Source: Gymnodinialimonas sp. 57CJ19
Lineage (GTDB): Bacteria > Pseudomonadota > Alphaproteobacteria > Rhodobacterales > Rhodobacteraceae
Assembly (NCBI RefSeq): GCF_038396845.1
Contig: NZ_CP151587.1
Span: forward strand, 1,958,001-2,022,000
DNA length: 64,000 nt
Reading direction: 5' to 3'
Below, one piece after another: positions 44,002 through 55,056 of this stretch. The position numbers and the translations under genes are program-made. Below the pieces are notes generated by a model that saw only the letters and a program-made list of their open reading frames with translations, searched no databases and had not been told where the DNA came from. Each line of letters begins with the position of its first letter. Position 1 is the first letter of the stretch.

Positions 44002-46084
44002 GGATAGATCCTTCCGAATGGGGGTGGAGCTCGAACACGACGACGCTATTGGCGTCGATGTGAGTCTCGGTGTTGTGCACCGATGGGGCATCCTGGGCGG
44101 TGTCAAAACAGCGCATCCAGACCTGTCCGTCGTGCATCGGCGGATGGGTGATCTGGGTCGCGTCGCCCACATTCAGCACCACAAGCAATGCAGGACCCCG
44201 TGCGGTATAGGCGGGGGTGCCAGAGGCCATGCGCATCTCGACGACGATGGTCTTGAGGTCGGGATTATCCCAATCCTCTTGCCGCATGGCGCTGCCGTCC
44301 GTGCGCCGCCAGAACAAGTCCGGTGCACCGTCGATGTAGCGGGACTTGGAGTGCAGAAACCGCCGTTGACGCAACACGGGGTGGGCCTTGCGAAACGCAA
44401 TCGCGGCCTTGCAAAAGGCAAGAAACCCGTCGTCGCGTCCTTCCCAATCGACCCAGCCGATCTCGCTGTCTTGGCAGTACGTATTATTGTTGCCGCCTTG
44501 AGTATTGCCAATCTCATCACCCGCCAGGAGTAACGGCGTGCCTTGGGACAGCATCAGCGTGGCGATCAGGTTTCGACGGCGCCGAATACGCGCGGCGATG
44601 ATGTCGCCGTTGTCGGTATCGCCTTCGACCCCGAAATTATCGGAGTGGTTGTTGGAATGCCCGTCGCGGTTCTCCTCGCCGTTGGCCTCGTTATGCTTCT
44701 CTTTGTAGCTGACCAGATCGCGCAGGGTGAAACCGTCATGGGCGGTGATGAAGTTGACCGATGCCGTGGGTGCACGCCCATCGTGGTCAAAGAACATGGA
44801 AGAGCCCGCTAGCCGCGCCGCCATGGCCGACACCATGCCCCCGTCGCCCCGCCAGAACTGGCGCGTGTCATCGCGGAATTTGTCGTTCCATTCGCCAAAT
44901 GGCGCTTGGTACGCGCCCAGTTGGTAGCCGTCCGGCCCCAGATCCCACGGCTCTGCGATCAGCTTCACCCGGTTCAGGACCGGGTCTTGGCGGACGGCGC
45001 GGAAAAACGGCCCGTCGCGTTCGAACACGCCGACGGTGCGGCCAAGGGAACTGCACAAATCGAACCGGAAGCCATCCACATGCATGACCTCAACCCAATA
45101 ACGAAGGGAGTCCATGACCATGCGCAGAGTGAACGGATTGTCAAAATTCAACGAGTTCCCGCAGCCCGCGTCATTCACGTAGTAGCGCTTGTCTTCGGTC
45201 AATCGGTAGTAGCAGGCGTTGTCGAGGCCACGAAACGACAGGGTGGGGCCGAACTCGGACCCTTCAGCGGTGTGGTTGTAGACCACGTCCAGGATCACCT
45301 CGATCCCGGCGGAATGGTAGCGGGCCACCATCTGCTGGAATTCGGCAATTGACCCGTTGGACATGTAGCGCGGTTCCGGGGCGAAGAAACCGTAGGTCAT
45401 GTAGCCCCAGTAGTTCCGAAGGTTCTTTTCGACCAGAAAACGGTCATCCACGAAGGCTTGGATCGGCAAGAGCTCCACCGAGGTCACACCCAGATCGGTC
45501 AGGTGGTCCAGCATCGCGGGCGAAGCCATGCCGCTATAGGTGCCGGGCCGTTCCACGCCGGGGTGGGTCGCGGTCAGACCTTTGACGTGGGCCTCGTAGA
45601 ACACGGTTTCATCCATCGGAACCCGCGGGGATGCATCCGCGCCCCAGCTAAACGTCGGATCGGTTACGATCGAGCGCGGCATGTAAGGTGCGCTATCGCG
45701 GGTGTCGAAGGTCAGATCATCCTCGCCATGGACATAGCCATAAAGCGCATCATTCCAGACCGGTTGCCCCGTCAGGCGCTTGGCATAGGGGTCCATGACC
45801 AGTTTGTAGGGGTTGAAGCGATGGCCGTCCTTGGGCGCATAGGGGCCGTGAACGCGGTAGCCGTATTGCTGGCCCGGCCCCATACCGGGGATATAGCCGT
45901 GCCAGACATGGCCGGTACGCTCGGGCAGGGCGATCAGGTGGGTTTCCTGACCAGCGTCATTGAACAGGCACAACATCACCTGCGTCCCATGACGAGAGAA
46001 GACGGCGAAGTTCACGCCGTTGCCGTCGAAGGTTGCCCCCAAAGGGTTAGGGGAACCTGCCTCGATCGCGTAATTTTCAAGCAT
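43991..46084 (-). CDS. glgX: Glycogen debranching enzyme GlgX
   Basis: Hydrolyses alpha-1,6 branches of phosphorylase-trimmed glycogen. The 697-residue GH13 isoamylase-type protein has an N-terminal CBM48 (NPLGATFDGNGVNFAVFSRHGTQVMLCLF) and a catalytic barrel with VILDVVYNHTAEG, GFRFDLCSSLGR (nucleophile), LIAEPWDLG (acid) and NFITAHDGFTLRDLVSYKEKHNEANGE. ATG at 46084 (MLENYAIEAGSP) overlaps the glgA stop by 8 bp; in-frame ATGs further upstream lie within glgA. Confidence 0.97.
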   Translation of the reverse strand: MLENYAIEAGSPNPLGATFDGNGVNFAVFSRHGTQVMLCLFNDAGQETHLIALPERTGHVWHGYIPGMGPGQQYGYRVHGPYAPKDGHRFNPYKLVMDPYAKRLTGQPVWNDALYGYVHGEDDLTFDTRDSAPYMPRSIVTDPTFSWGADASPRVPMDETVFYEAHVKGLTATHPGVERPGTYSGMASPAMLDHLTDLGVTSVELLPIQAFVDDRFLVEKNLRNYWGYMTYGFFAPEPRYMSNGSIAEFQQMVARYHSAGIEVILDVVYNHTAEGSEFGPTLSFRGLDNACYYRLTEDKRYYVNDAGCGNSLNFDNPFTLRMVMDSLRYWVEVMHVDGFRFDLCSSLGRTVGVFERDGPFFRAVRQDPVLNRVKLIAEPWDLGPDGYQLGAYQAPFGEWNDKFRDDTRQFWRGDGGMVSAMAARLAGSSMFFDHDGRAPTASVNFITAHDGFTLRDLVSYKEKHNEANGEENRDGHSNNHSDNFGVEGDTDNGDIIAARIRRRRNLIATLMLSQGTPLLLAGDEIGNTQGGNNNTYCQDSEIGWVDWEGRDDGFLAFCKAAIAFRKAHPVLRQRRFLHSKSRYIDGAPDLFWRRTDGSAMRQEDWDNPDLKTIVVEMRMASGTPAYTARGPALLVVLNVGDATQITHPPMHDGQVWMRCFDTAQDAPSVHNTETHIDANSVVVFELHPHSEGSIHAA

Positions 46085-47495
46085 TGCCTGCGGTGGCCTC
46101 ATAAAGCGCGTGATAAGCGGCGGCCGAAGTGTCCCAGCCAACAGGCTGCTTCATGGCGTTACGTTGCATCGCCGTCCAGACCTTGCGGTCTGCATAGAGG
46201 TCGCAGAGTCGGCCGAAGGCATTGGCCAGCGCCTCGGCGGTGATCGGCGAGAATTGAATGCCCGTGGCCACGTTACGCGCCAAAGCGGCGGGAGAGGCGT
46301 TAATGACCGTGTCGGCAAGCCCCCCCGTCAAAGCCACAAGGGGCAGGGTGCCATAGCGCAGCCCGTAAAGTTGCGTCAGCCCGCAGGGTTCAAAGCGCGA
46401 CGGCACAAGAATACTATCGCCCCCCGCCATCATCCGGTGGGACAGGGCTTCATCATAGCCGATTTTCACCGCCAGATTGGGTTCTTTGTCGGCCCTTTCC
46501 AGCAAAGCCACCTCCAGCGAAGGGTCGCCCGAGCCGAGCACAGCCACCTGACCGCCCCGCTCCAACACCACATGCAACGCGTCCAAAAGCAGGTCGATGC
46601 CCTTTTGATCCGTCAGCCGCGATACCAGCACACACAGCGGCCCCGGCGCTTTGGGAAGCTCGAACTCGGCCTGCAACGCGGCCTTGTTGGCAGCTTTGCC
46701 CTTCAGGGTCGTGTAGGGAGAAATCAGCGGGTCCGTGGCGGGGTTCCAGACATCGGTATCAATGCCGTTCACGATACCGGTCAGATCGCGGCGACGGTGG
46801 CGCAAGACGCCGTCCATGCCCATGCCGAAATGCGGTGTCATCAGCTCTTCTGCGTAGGTCTGGGACACGGTGGTGATCTGCGCCGCCCCCATCAGCCCGG
46901 CCTTGAGGGCAGAGATTTGACCCCAGAATTCATAGTGATGGGCATGGAAACGGGCCGGATCAAGGCGCAGTGTTTCGAGCGCCTCGGCCCCGGTGTTGCC
47001 ATGGAAAGCCACGTTGTGAACCGTCAGCACGAAGGGCGTATCACAGCCCATCGCGGACAGATATTCCGGCACGAACCCGGCTTGCCAATCGTGGCCGTGG
47101 ACTACGTCAGGCGTCCAATCGCCCAGGCCTTCCGCCGCGATATGGGCAGCAGCATAGGACAGTGCCGCGAAACGTTGCGGGTTGTCGGGCCAGTCGGCGC
47201 CGAAAGCGTCCACGTAAAGCCCGCCATTGCGGTCAAACAGGTGGTCGGCCCGCAGGATCAACAGATCCAAGCCTGCATGGGTCAATGCCTCGATCGTGGC
47301 GGGGCCGCCGAAAAGGTCGGCCAGGCGCGCCACGACTTTGCCGCCGGTTGGCACGGCGGAGTAGCCGGGGATCAACGTGCGCAGTTCATCCCCCAAGCCC
47401 GCCATTGCGCCGGGCAAAGCCCCCACAACATCGGCGAGGCCGCCGGTTTTCACCAGCGGCGCGCATTCCGATGCGACTGACAGAACCCGTGTCAC
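46077..47495 (-). CDS. glgA: Glycogen synthase
   Basis: Adds glucose from ADP-glucose to the growing glycogen chain. The 472-residue GT5 enzyme has KTGGLADVVGALP (ADP-glucose-binding KxGGL), VHGHDWQAGFVPEYL, GIVNGIDTDVWNPATD and RLTDQKGIDLLLDAL. The C-terminal MMAGGDSILVPSRFEPCGLTQLYGLRYGTLPLV contains the catalytic Glu. GTG start at 47495 shares a base with the glgC stop (TAGTG). Confidence 0.98.
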   Translation of the reverse strand: MTRVLSVASECAPLVKTGGLADVVGALPGAMAGLGDELRTLIPGYSAVPTGGKVVARLADLFGGPATIEALTHAGLDLLILRADHLFDRNGGLYVDAFGADWPDNPQRFAALSYAAAHIAAEGLGDWTPDVVHGHDWQAGFVPEYLSAMGCDTPFVLTVHNVAFHGNTGAEALETLRLDPARFHAHHYEFWGQISALKAGLMGAAQITTVSQTYAEELMTPHFGMGMDGVLRHRRRDLTGIVNGIDTDVWNPATDPLISPYTTLKGKAANKAALQAEFELPKAPGPLCVLVSRLTDQKGIDLLLDALHVVLERGGQVAVLGSGDPSLEVALLERADKEPNLAVKIGYDEALSHRMMAGGDSILVPSRFEPCGLTQLYGLRYGTLPLVALTGGLADTVINASPAALARNVATGIQFSPITAEALANAFGRLCDLYADRKVWTAMQRNAMKQPVGWDTSAAAYHALYEATAGNA

Positions 47496-48760
47496 TATGC
47501 TGTTTCCAAGGCTTCCGCCCGTTTATCGAGCATTTCTTGCGTAATCAGCGTAATGCCGCGGTCCGTCACCCGGAACCACTTGGCGTCCTCGGCCCGATCT
47601 TCGCCCACCACAAGGCCCTCGGGGATCGTGACGCCTGTATCAATTACCACGTGGCGCAGCCGGGCAGAGCGTTCCACCACCACGTTGGGCAAGACAACCG
47701 CATGGTCGAGCACGGCGTAAGAGTTGGTGTGGACGTTGGTGAACAGGCAGGAATTGCGCACCTCGGTGCCCGAGATGATGCAGCCCCCCGCCACCATGGA
47801 CGAAATCGCCACGCCGCGTCTGTCGCGCTCGTCGTGGATGAATTTTGCCGGCGGCACGCTTTCGGAATAGGTCCAGATCGGCCAGTTCTTGTCCCACAAA
47901 TCCAGATCGGGGGTGAAGTTGGTCAGGTCGATATGGGCCTCCCAGAAGGCATCGACGGTGCCGACATCTTTCCAGTAAACCGGCGCGCCCTCGGCGCGAA
48001 CACAGCTCCGGTCGTAGCGGTGCGACATGGCTTTGCCGTTTTTGACGATCTCGGGGATCAGATCGTGGCCGAAGTCGTGGGTCGAGTTGGGGTCCAGCGC
48101 GTCGACTTCCAGCAGGTTGCGCAGGAAAGACCACTTGAAGACGTAAATCCCCATAGAGGCCAAAGAGCTGTCCGGATCATCGGGCATCGCCGGGGGATCG
48201 GCGGGTTTTTCAAGGAACGAGGTGATGCGCCCCGTGTCATCCGTTGCCATCACGCCAAAGGCCGAGGCTTCCTCGCGCGGGACCGTCAGGCAGCCCACGG
48301 TGACGTCGGCACCGTTTTCCACATGCTCGCGCAGCATGATCTCGTAATCCATTTTGTAGATGTGATCGCCCGCAAGGATGATGACATAATCGACGTCGTA
48401 ATCGTCAACGATATCAATGTTCTGCGTGACCGCATCCGCCGTGCCCGCATACCAGGCGTCGGTGCCGGTGCGTTGCGAGGCGGGCAGAATGTCGAGGAAT
48501 TCGTTCCGCTCTGCCCGGAAGAAGTTCCAACCCCGTTGCAGGTGCCGGATCAGGCTGTGGGCCTTGTATTGGGTGGCAATCGCCATCTTCCGAATGCCGG
48601 AGTTAAGCGCGTTGGACAGGGCGAAGTCGATGATCCGCGCCTTGCCGCCAAAGGGCACGGCAGGTTTCACGCGGCGGTCCGTTAACTCTTTCAGGCGGCT
48701 CCCTCGGCCTCCTGCCAGTACAAACACCATAGAGCGCTGTGTCAGTCGTTTAGTTTCCAT
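47495..48760 (-). CDS. glgC: Glucose-1-phosphate adenylyltransferase
   Basis: Makes ADP-glucose, the committed step in glycogen synthesis. The 421-residue nucleotidyltransferase shows [41 protein letters not shown] (nucleotide loop and activator-site Lys/Arg), [30 protein letters not shown], and a left-handed beta-helix C-terminal domain ([31 protein letters not shown]). ATG at 48760, with GAGGAAC upstream. 25 bp after glgB. Confidence 0.98.
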   Translation of the reverse strand: METKRLTQRSMVFVLAGGRGSRLKELTDRRVKPAVPFGGKARIIDFALSNALNSGIRKMAIATQYKAHSLIRHLQRGWNFFRAERNEFLDILPASQRTGTDAWYAGTADAVTQNIDIVDDYDVDYVIILAGDHIYKMDYEIMLREHVENGADVTVGCLTVPREEASAFGVMATDDTGRITSFLEKPADPPAMPDDPDSSLASMGIYVFKWSFLRNLLEVDALDPNSTHDFGHDLIPEIVKNGKAMSHRYDRSCVRAEGAPVYWKDVGTVDAFWEAHIDLTNFTPDLDLWDKNWPIWTYSESVPPAKFIHDERDRRGVAISSMVAGGCIISGTEVRNSCLFTNVHTNSYAVLDHAVVLPNVVVERSARLRHVVIDTGVTIPEGLVVGEDRAEDAKWFRVTDRGITLITQEMLDKRAEALETA

Positions 48761-48785
48761 CAAAGTTCCTCCCCGAACCTTTCAG

Positions 48786-50759
48786 TTAGCTTTTGAGCCG
48801 CAAGACGACCGTTGATAGCGGCGGCAGCGTCAGCGTGACAGACTGCCCGTGTCCGTCGCAGGGCGTGGCTTGCGCCGTCACAGCACCCAGATTGCCGCGA
48901 TTGCCGCCGCCGTAGATCTCGGCGTCGGTGTTGAGCACTTCCTCCCACACGCCGTCGCTTGGCACGCCGATACGAAAGTCCAACCGTTCAATCGGGGTGA
49001 AGTTGCACATTACCACAACGGGCGCGTCGCCCTTGTTGCCGTAGCGCACAAACCCAAGAGTCGATTGCGACGGGTCGTTGGATATCCAGGAAAAGCCTTC
49101 CGGCACACAGTCCCCCACATGCAGGGCAGGGGTCTCGCGGTAGAGTTTATTGAGGTCGCGCACCAGCGTCTGCACGCCGCCGTGGGCCGGTTGGCTGGCG
49201 GCATCCCAGTTCAGGTCGCCATCGTGGCTCCATTCTTCGGGCTGCGCAAATTCGCACCCCATGAACATCAGTTTCTTGCCCGGATGCATCCACATATAGC
49301 CGTAGTAGGCGCGCAGATTAGCGAACTTCTCCCACTCGGAGCCGGGCATCTTTTCCAGCATCGAGCCTTTGCCGTGCACCACTTCGTCATGGCTGATTGG
49401 CAGGATGAAATTCTCGGTGAATTGCCACATGATCGGGCGGGTCATTTCATCGTGGTGATGTTGGCGATAGATCGGGTCCATCTCCATGTACGACAGCGTG
49501 TCGTTCATCCACCCCATGTTCCATTTGTAGCCGAACCCCAGCCCCCCCGTATGCACGGGTTGCGACACACCGGGAAACGAGGTGCTTTCCTCGGCCACTG
49601 TCATCACGCTGGCATCGGCACCGTAAACGGCGACGTTCATCTCTTGCAGAAAGGCGATGGCTTCAAAGTTCTCTCGCCCGCCCTCATGGTTGGGCACCCA
49701 TTGGCCTTCCTCACGGGAATAATCGCGGTAGAGCATGGAGGCCACGGCATCCACACGCAGCCCGTCCAGATGGTATTCCTCCATCCAATACAGGGCGTTA
49801 GAGACTAGGAAGTTACGCACTTCGGTGCGGCCATAGTTGTAGATCAGCGTGTTCCAATCCTGGTGGAACCCCTCTTTCGGATCGGCGTGCTCGTACAGAT
49901 GAGTGCCGTCGAAGGTCGCCAGCCCGTGTTCATCGGTGGGGAAATGTCCCGGCACCCAATCGAGCAACACGCCCAAACCCGCCGCGTGCGCAGCATCCAC
50001 GAAGTCACGGAACTCGTGGGGCGGGCCGAAACGGATGGTGGGCGCGTAAAGGCCCACGGGCTGATAGCCCCAAGACCCATCGAAGGGAAACTCCGACACC
50101 GGCATCAGCTCGATATGGGTGAAGCCCATGTATTTGACGTAGTTGACCAGATCTTCGGCTAGCTCTTTGTACGACAGGGGCCTGCCGCCATCGTCATACT
50201 TGCGCCGCCAGGACCCAAGGTGAACCTCGTAGATCGACACGGGCGCATGGCGGTCCGCGGCATCGGCGCGGGTCTTCATCCATTCGCCATCGCGCCAGCC
50301 ATAGCCGTCAATGTCACGCACGACCGAGGCTTGCTCGGGCGGATGTTGCGCCCCGAATCCCACCGGGTCCGCCTTCAGGCGGGTTGCGCCATGAGCATCG
50401 ATCACATGGAACTTGTAAAGCGAACCGTTGCCCGCGCCCTCGACCACGACTTCCCAAACGCCATTCGCCTTGCCTTGGGCCATGGGGGCACGGGACGGGT
50501 CCCAATCGTTGAAATCCCCAATCACCGAAACGGCACGTGCGTTGGGCGCCCAAACGGCGAAATGCGTGCCCTTGGGGCCGACATGAGCCCCCAGAACCCG
50601 CCACAACTGTCGGTGCGTGCCTTCGCCCAAAAGGTATGCGTCGAAGTCGGAAATCATCTGGCCCGCTGGCGGCGTTGTCTTGTCTGCCGGCGTGCGATCG
50701 ACCTTGGTCGCTCGGGCGGCCTTGCTTGGCTTTGCGGGTGGGGATGTCTTTTTCGCCAC
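48786..50759 (-). CDS. glgB: 1,4-alpha-glucan branching enzyme
   Basis: Creates alpha-1,6 branches in glycogen. The 657-residue GH13 protein begins with a Lys/Ala/Pro-rich extension (about residues 1-34, [18 protein letters not shown]) before [25 protein letters not shown]48 module and the catalytic barrel follow, with [15 protein letters not shown] (nucleophile), [10 protein letters not shown] (acid) and [16 protein letters not shown] start at 50759 is supported by AGGG upstream; an alternative ATG at 50657 would remove the extension. First gene of the glycogen operon. Confidence 0.96.
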   Translation of the reverse strand: MAKKTSPPAKPSKAARATKVDRTPADKTTPPAGQMISDFDAYLLGEGTHRQLWRVLGAHVGPKGTHFAVWAPNARAVSVIGDFNDWDPSRAPMAQGKANGVWEVVVEGAGNGSLYKFHVIDAHGATRLKADPVGFGAQHPPEQASVVRDIDGYGWRDGEWMKTRADAADRHAPVSIYEVHLGSWRRKYDDGGRPLSYKELAEDLVNYVKYMGFTHIELMPVSEFPFDGSWGYQPVGLYAPTIRFGPPHEFRDFVDAAHAAGLGVLLDWVPGHFPTDEHGLATFDGTHLYEHADPKEGFHQDWNTLIYNYGRTEVRNFLVSNALYWMEEYHLDGLRVDAVASMLYRDYSREEGQWVPNHEGGRENFEAIAFLQEMNVAVYGADASVMTVAEESTSFPGVSQPVHTGGLGFGYKWNMGWMNDTLSYMEMDPIYRQHHHDEMTRPIMWQFTENFILPISHDEVVHGKGSMLEKMPGSEWEKFANLRAYYGYMWMHPGKKLMFMGCEFAQPEEWSHDGDLNWDAASQPAHGGVQTLVRDLNKLYRETPALHVGDCVPEGFSWISNDPSQSTLGFVRYGNKGDAPVVVMCNFTPIERLDFRIGVPSDGVWEEVLNTDAEIYGGGNRGNLGAVTAQATPCDGHGQSVTLTLPPLSTVVLRLKS

Positions 50760-50795
50760 GGTTTCTACCCTGTCTGCGGTTTCGGCACTCCTTTA

Positions 50796-50809
50796 TGGTA
50801 GCGCTAACA
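50796..50809. promoter_or_regulatory. LacI-type operator between glgB and the alpha-glucosidase gene
   Basis: TGGTAGCGCTAACA reads nearly the same on both strands (12 of 14 positions), with the central TAGCGCTA typical of LacI-family sugar regulators. It lies 37-50 bp before the glgB start and about 134 bp before the alpha-glucosidase start. No LacI gene is in the window, so the regulator would act from elsewhere. Confidence 0.55.
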
Positions 50810-50942
50810 TCCCTGCTCTGTCATTGCCTTTTGCCAATTGCAAGCGACTTAAGCGGTCGCATGAGGGGCAATAGCAACAACCACAGCTTGGTCTGACAAT
50901 GGATTTCATGCCAGCATAAATTTAAAATCAAGGGGGAAGCCG

Positions 50943-52550
50943 ATGGCCGAATGGTGGCGCGACGCGGTAATTTATCAAATCTATCCGCGGTCTTATCAGG
51001 ATGGTACCGGCAACGGCATTGGCGATCTGGCGGGCATTACGCGGCGCTTGCCCCATGTGGCAGAGCTTGGCGCTGACTGCATTTGGCAGTCGCCGATTTT
51101 TCAAAGCCCGCAGGCGGATATGGGCTATGACGTGTCCGATTATCTGGCCGTTGACCCGCTTTTCGGCACGCTTGAAGACTTTGACCGGCTGATCGACGTC
51201 GCCCACAGCCTTGGCCTGAAGGTCATCACGGACCAAGTCTTGTCCCATACTTCAGACCAGCACGATTGGTTCAAAGCCTCTCGCAAGGACCGCACCAACG
51301 ATAAGGCAGATTGGTACGTTTGGGCCGATCCGTTGCCCGATGGCGCCCCGCCCACCAACTGGCACAGCCATTTCGGCGGGCCCGCTTGGGAATTCGACCC
51401 GCAGCGGGGGCAGTATTACCTGCACAACTTCCTTGCCTCGCAGCCCGATCTGAACTTCCACAACCCGGATGTGCAAGATGCGATCCTTGCGACGGCCAAG
51501 TTCTGGCTGGATCGCGGGCTTGATGGCTTCCGGCTCGATACGGTCAACTACTACGTTCACGACGCCAAGCTCCGCTCCAACCCGCCCGCACAGGCGAAAC
51601 CTCAGGTCATGGCGACCGACCTCTACGGGATGCAGGACAACATCTATAACAAGACCCGGCCTGAGAACGTCGCCTTCCTGGAACGTCTACGTGCCCTGAC
51701 GGACCAATATGAAGATATCATGATGGTGGGCGAAGTGGGCGAGATGGGCCACCGCTCGATCGAGATCATGGGCGAATATACCAAAGGCCGCGACCGCCTG
51801 CATATGGCTTACAGCTTTGCCATGCTCGGCCCTGATTTTACCGCTGAACACTTCCGCAACTGCATCGAGGGCTTCCAGCAGGGCGCGCCCGATGGGCATC
51901 CCTATTGGTCCTTATCCAACCACGATGTGCCGCGCCATGTTACCCGTTGGGCGGAGTATGCCACCAGTGACGATGCCATGGCCCGCTTTGCCTGCGCCAT
52001 GTTGATGGCGTTTGAGGGCACGATTGGCATCTACCAGGGCGAGGAATTGGGCCAGCTGGAAACCGAAATGGAATTCCACGAGCTGACCGACCCGCCCGCC
52101 ATCCGCTACTGGCCCGGTGTCAAAGGCCGCGATGGCTGCCGGACTCCAATGGTATGGGAAGCGGACGCGCCCAACGCGGGTTTCTCGACCGGGCAACCTT
52201 GGTTGCCGGTAAAAGCGCCTCAGGCCGCGCGGGCCGTCGATCAGCAGGGAGAGGGCAGCGTGTTGGCCTTCTACAAGGACACCATCGCGTTCCGCAAATC
52301 CAGCGACGCGCTCAGCCACGGCACGACCGAGTTCCTGAACCTGCCCGAGCCGATCCTCGGCTTCCGGCGCGTGGGGGCGCAGGTGCTGACCTGCCTGTTC
52401 AACCTCTCGCCCGAGCCGGTGACGTTGCACGTGGGCGACTCAGCGCAGCTGTCCGGCCCCTTTGCGGCCAGCTTGGACGGCACAACCCTGACGCTGCCCG
52501 GCAACGGCTTTGCCTATGTCACAGATGCAAAAGAGGTGTCAGCGCTTTAA
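50943..52550 (+). CDS. Alpha-glucosidase (GH13, oligo-1,6-/alpha-glucosidase type)
   Basis: Hydrolyses short alpha-glucosides or isomalto-oligosaccharides to glucose in the cytoplasm. The 535-residue GH13 enzyme has WWRDAVIYQIYPRSYQDGTGNGIGDLAGI (calcium/GH13 start), DQVLSHTSDQHDWF, GFRLDTVNYYVHD (nucleophile), MVGEVGEMG (acid) and WSLSNHDVPRHVTRW. ATG at 50943 after AAGGGGGAAG. Divergent from the glycogen operon, pointing to shared sugar control. Confidence 0.93.
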   Translation: MAEWWRDAVIYQIYPRSYQDGTGNGIGDLAGITRRLPHVAELGADCIWQSPIFQSPQADMGYDVSDYLAVDPLFGTLEDFDRLIDVAHSLGLKVITDQVLSHTSDQHDWFKASRKDRTNDKADWYVWADPLPDGAPPTNWHSHFGGPAWEFDPQRGQYYLHNFLASQPDLNFHNPDVQDAILATAKFWLDRGLDGFRLDTVNYYVHDAKLRSNPPAQAKPQVMATDLYGMQDNIYNKTRPENVAFLERLRALTDQYEDIMMVGEVGEMGHRSIEIMGEYTKGRDRLHMAYSFAMLGPDFTAEHFRNCIEGFQQGAPDGHPYWSLSNHDVPRHVTRWAEYATSDDAMARFACAMLMAFEGTIGIYQGEELGQLETEMEFHELTDPPAIRYWPGVKGRDGCRTPMVWEADAPNAGFSTGQPWLPVKAPQAARAVDQQGEGSVLAFYKDTIAFRKSSDALSHGTTEFLNLPEPILGFRRVGAQVLTCLFNLSPEPVTLHVGDSAQLSGPFAASLDGTTLTLPGNGFAYVTDAKEVSAL

Positions 52551-52602
52551 GCGCAGGCGGCCATGGTGGGTGTTGATCTGTTCGGGAAGAAAAACACCGC
52601 CA

Positions 52603-52677
52603 TGGCAGCCCGTAGGGGAATCGAACCCCTCTTTCCAGGTTGAAAACCTGGCGTCCTAACCGATAGACGAACGGGCC
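52603..52677 (-). tRNA. tRNA-Glu (anticodon UUC)
   Basis: The minus strand folds as a cloverleaf. Acceptor GGCCCGT pairs with ACGGGCT (one G-U). The D stem is GTC/GAC, the anticodon stem CCAGG/CCTGG with loop TTTTCAA (anticodon TTC), and the T arm GGGG-TTCGATT-CCCC. The discriminator is G and CCA is encoded (52603-52605). 76 bp from recJ. Confidence 0.97.
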
Positions 52678-52753
52678 ACGCTTGGCGGTAGCGCGTCTTT
52701 AGAAAATGCGCGCCGGGGGTTCAAGAGGATTCTTTAGGTATTTTGAGGAACCT

Positions 52754-54499
52754 TCATTCCGGCGCCCATGCAGCGTCGTCCAGACGCAGCTGAACACGGG
52801 TCCGACCCTGCCAATGATTTAGCTCTACGCGGCCCGCCACATGGACCGCGCGGCCTTGGTGGGCTTGCAATTCATCAAGGCCGGAACGCACCGCATCAAA
52901 GCAGATTGCGTCAAGGGTTACAGGGCCGCCGTCGGTCAGGGTCAACTTCAGATGGCTCTCTCCGACCGGGCGTGTGTGGCGGATACGCAGGGCGGGCAGG
53001 GCGAATCGCGGGGCCGGAGCGCCGGCGCCATAGGGGCCTGCGGCTTCGATTTTTTCGATCAACTCGGGCGTCGCGGCCGAAGGCATTAACGTGCCATCTA
53101 GTCGCAGATCACCGGGCCCGCCGGTGCCTGCGCCCTGTTTGGCGAGCAATTCTGTCAGCCGCTCCATCGCCGGTTCCAGCTGAGCGCGACTCAGTGAGAG
53201 GCCCGCGGCCATCTTGTGACCGCCGCCCTTCTGGATCAGCCCCTCGGCGGCGAGCTTCTGGATCGACGCGCCAAGGTCCACCCCCGCGACAGAACGGCCC
53301 GAGCCTTTGCCATCGTCGCCGTCAAAGCCGATCACGATCGCTGGCCGCCGGGTGTGGTCTTTCAGGCGGCTGGCGACGATGCCCACGACGCCGGGGTGCC
53401 AGCCATCCTCGGCGGCCCATACCAGCGGTGCTTCCAGGCCGCGGGCCTCGGCCTGCGCCAGCGCCGCTTCGCGCACCCGTTGTTCAATCTCACGCCGGTC
53501 CGTGTTGAGGCTATCGAGCTGCGCCGCGATCTTCTCGGCTTCGGCCATGCTATCGGTGGACAGGCACCGCGCGCCCAAGTCCGCCGCGCCGATGCGCCCA
53601 CCTGCGTTTACGCGGGGGCCAAGCACGAAGCCCAGGTGGTACGACGTCGGCGCACGGTCCAGCCGCCCCACATCGGCCAGCGCCACAAGACCAGGGCGTT
53701 GCCGCCGCGCCATCACCTTCAGGCCCTGCACCACAAGCGCCCGGTTCACCCCGATCAGCGGGGCGACATCAGCCACGGTCGCCAGAGCCACGAGGTCCAG
53801 AAGCCCCATAAGATCAGGGCCTTGCACCCCCGCCGCCCGCATCCGGCGGTTGGCATCCACCAGCACCAGAAAGACCACGCCCGCTGCGCACAGGTGCCCG
53901 CTGGCCCCATCCTCGTCCTGCCTGTTGGGGTTCACCACGGCAACGCAATCGGGCAGCTCTGCGGTGGCCAGATGGTGGTCCAGAACCATCACATCCGCGC
54001 CCTTGGCAGCCGCAATCGGCCCGTGGGACAGCGTCCCGCAATCGACGCAGATAATCAGATCATGGTCACGGGCCAGCGCGGCCATGGCCTCATCATTGGG
54101 GCCGTAGCCCTCATCAATCCGGTCGGGGATGTACAGCGTTGCCTGCCGCCCCAAGGCACGCAGCCACCAGATCAGCAGGGCGGCGGAAGACCCGCCGTCC
54201 ACGTCGTAATCGGCGAAAATCGCAATGCGCTCATTGTTCTGGGCGGCGGCCACCAGCCTTTCGGCGGCGGGCTCCATATCCTTCAGGCTCATCGGATCGG
54301 GCAGCAGATCGCGCAGGGCAGGGGCGAGGAAACTTGTGACCTCATCGGGTTGCACGCCGCGCCGGGCCAGAATCGCGGCCACGGCAGGCTCTATATCGGC
54401 CCGTTGGATCAGCGTTTGGGTCAGCCGTTCGGTTTCGTCCGAGGGGCCAACCCACCGGCGTCCCGTCAGGGAAGTCTCTACACCCAGAAAGCTGCTCAT
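52754..54499 (-). CDS. recJ: Single-stranded-DNA-specific exonuclease RecJ
   Basis: 5'-3' exonuclease on single-stranded DNA for recombination and mismatch repair. The 581-residue DHH-superfamily protein has [18 protein letters not shown] (motif I, Asp97/Asp99), VLDHHLAT (DHH, motif III), [24 protein letters not shown] and the DHHA1 motif [14 protein letters not shown], followed by an OB-fold C-terminus. ATG at 54499 ([10 protein letters not shown]) overlaps the TGA of the hydrolase upstream (ATGA). Confidence 0.98.
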   Translation of the reverse strand: MSSFLGVETSLTGRRWVGPSDETERLTQTLIQRADIEPAVAAILARRGVQPDEVTSFLAPALRDLLPDPMSLKDMEPAAERLVAAAQNNERIAIFADYDVDGGSSAALLIWWLRALGRQATLYIPDRIDEGYGPNDEAMAALARDHDLIICVDCGTLSHGPIAAAKGADVMVLDHHLATAELPDCVAVVNPNRQDEDGASGHLCAAGVVFLVLVDANRRMRAAGVQGPDLMGLLDLVALATVADVAPLIGVNRALVVQGLKVMARRQRPGLVALADVGRLDRAPTSYHLGFVLGPRVNAGGRIGAADLGARCLSTDSMAEAEKIAAQLDSLNTDRREIEQRVREAALAQAEARGLEAPLVWAAEDGWHPGVVGIVASRLKDHTRRPAIVIGFDGDDGKGSGRSVAGVDLGASIQKLAAEGLIQKGGGHKMAAGLSLSRAQLEPAMERLTELLAKQGAGTGGPGDLRLDGTLMPSAATPELIEKIEAAGPYGAGAPAPRFALPALRIRHTRPVGESHLKLTLTDGGPVTLDAICFDAVRSGLDELQAHQGRAVHVAGRVELNHWQGRTRVQLRLDDAAWAPE

Positions 54500-55053
54500 G
54501 GACCTTCCAATAAAATGGCGTCCGTGGTCATCGCACGGGCAAATTCGCCGTGCAAGTGGCTGATCGCGGTGTCGTGGATCACCTGCGGCGACAGCGCGGC
54601 CATACCCTCGGCCCATCCGGTATCGGAATTGCCCGCGAAGGATGCGCAGGCGTCATGGGCCAGCCGCACGCCAAACCCAAGATTGGCGGCCATGCGCGTC
54701 GTGGTTGAAACGCAATGGGGCGTGGTCAGCCCGCAAATCACCACATCCCCGATGGAGGAATGGGTCAGGTGCTGTTCCAGGTCGGTCCCGATGAAGGCAG
54801 AGTTAACGGATTTCTCAAACACCGGTTCGTCGCGCTCGGGCGCAACTTTCGCCATGAATTCCGCCCCTTGGCCCACCAGAGGGCTTCCCGGCGTCGTGCT
54901 CAGGTGGCGCACGTGGCAGATCGGGACCGAGGCCTTGCGCCACGCGGCCAGCAGGCGGGCGGCGTTATCTTCGGCCTCGGGGTTGTTACGCGCCCCCCAG
55001 ACGGGGCTGTCAAAGCCCCGCTGGATGTCGATCAGAATCAGCGCAGAGGCCAT
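54496..55053 (-). CDS. Isochorismatase-family cysteine hydrolase
   Basis: A 185-residue hydrolase with the catalytic triad of this family: Asp in [10 protein letters not shown], Lys in [12 protein letters not shown], and Cys in [23 protein letters not shown]. The cis-peptide Gly-Leu-Thr-Thr before Cys is the family pattern. Relatives include nicotinamidase, isochorismatase and N-carbamoyl amidases; substrate unknown. It lies between glpX and recJ (3 bp gap to glpX; ATGA overlap with recJ), so it is co-transcribed. Confidence 0.93.
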   Translation of the reverse strand: MASALILIDIQRGFDSPVWGARNNPEAEDNAARLLAAWRKASVPICHVRHLSTTPGSPLVGQGAEFMAKVAPERDEPVFEKSVNSAFIGTDLEQHLTHSSIGDVVICGLTTPHCVSTTTRMAANLGFGVRLAHDACASFAGNSDTGWAEGMAALSPQVIHDTAISHLHGEFARAMTTDAILLEGP

Positions 55054-55056
55054 GTT

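Noticed and set aside
52603..52677. tRNA-Glu as an integration site for a mobile element
   Set aside because: No integrase, no direct repeat of the tRNA 3' end and no island-like genes on either side.
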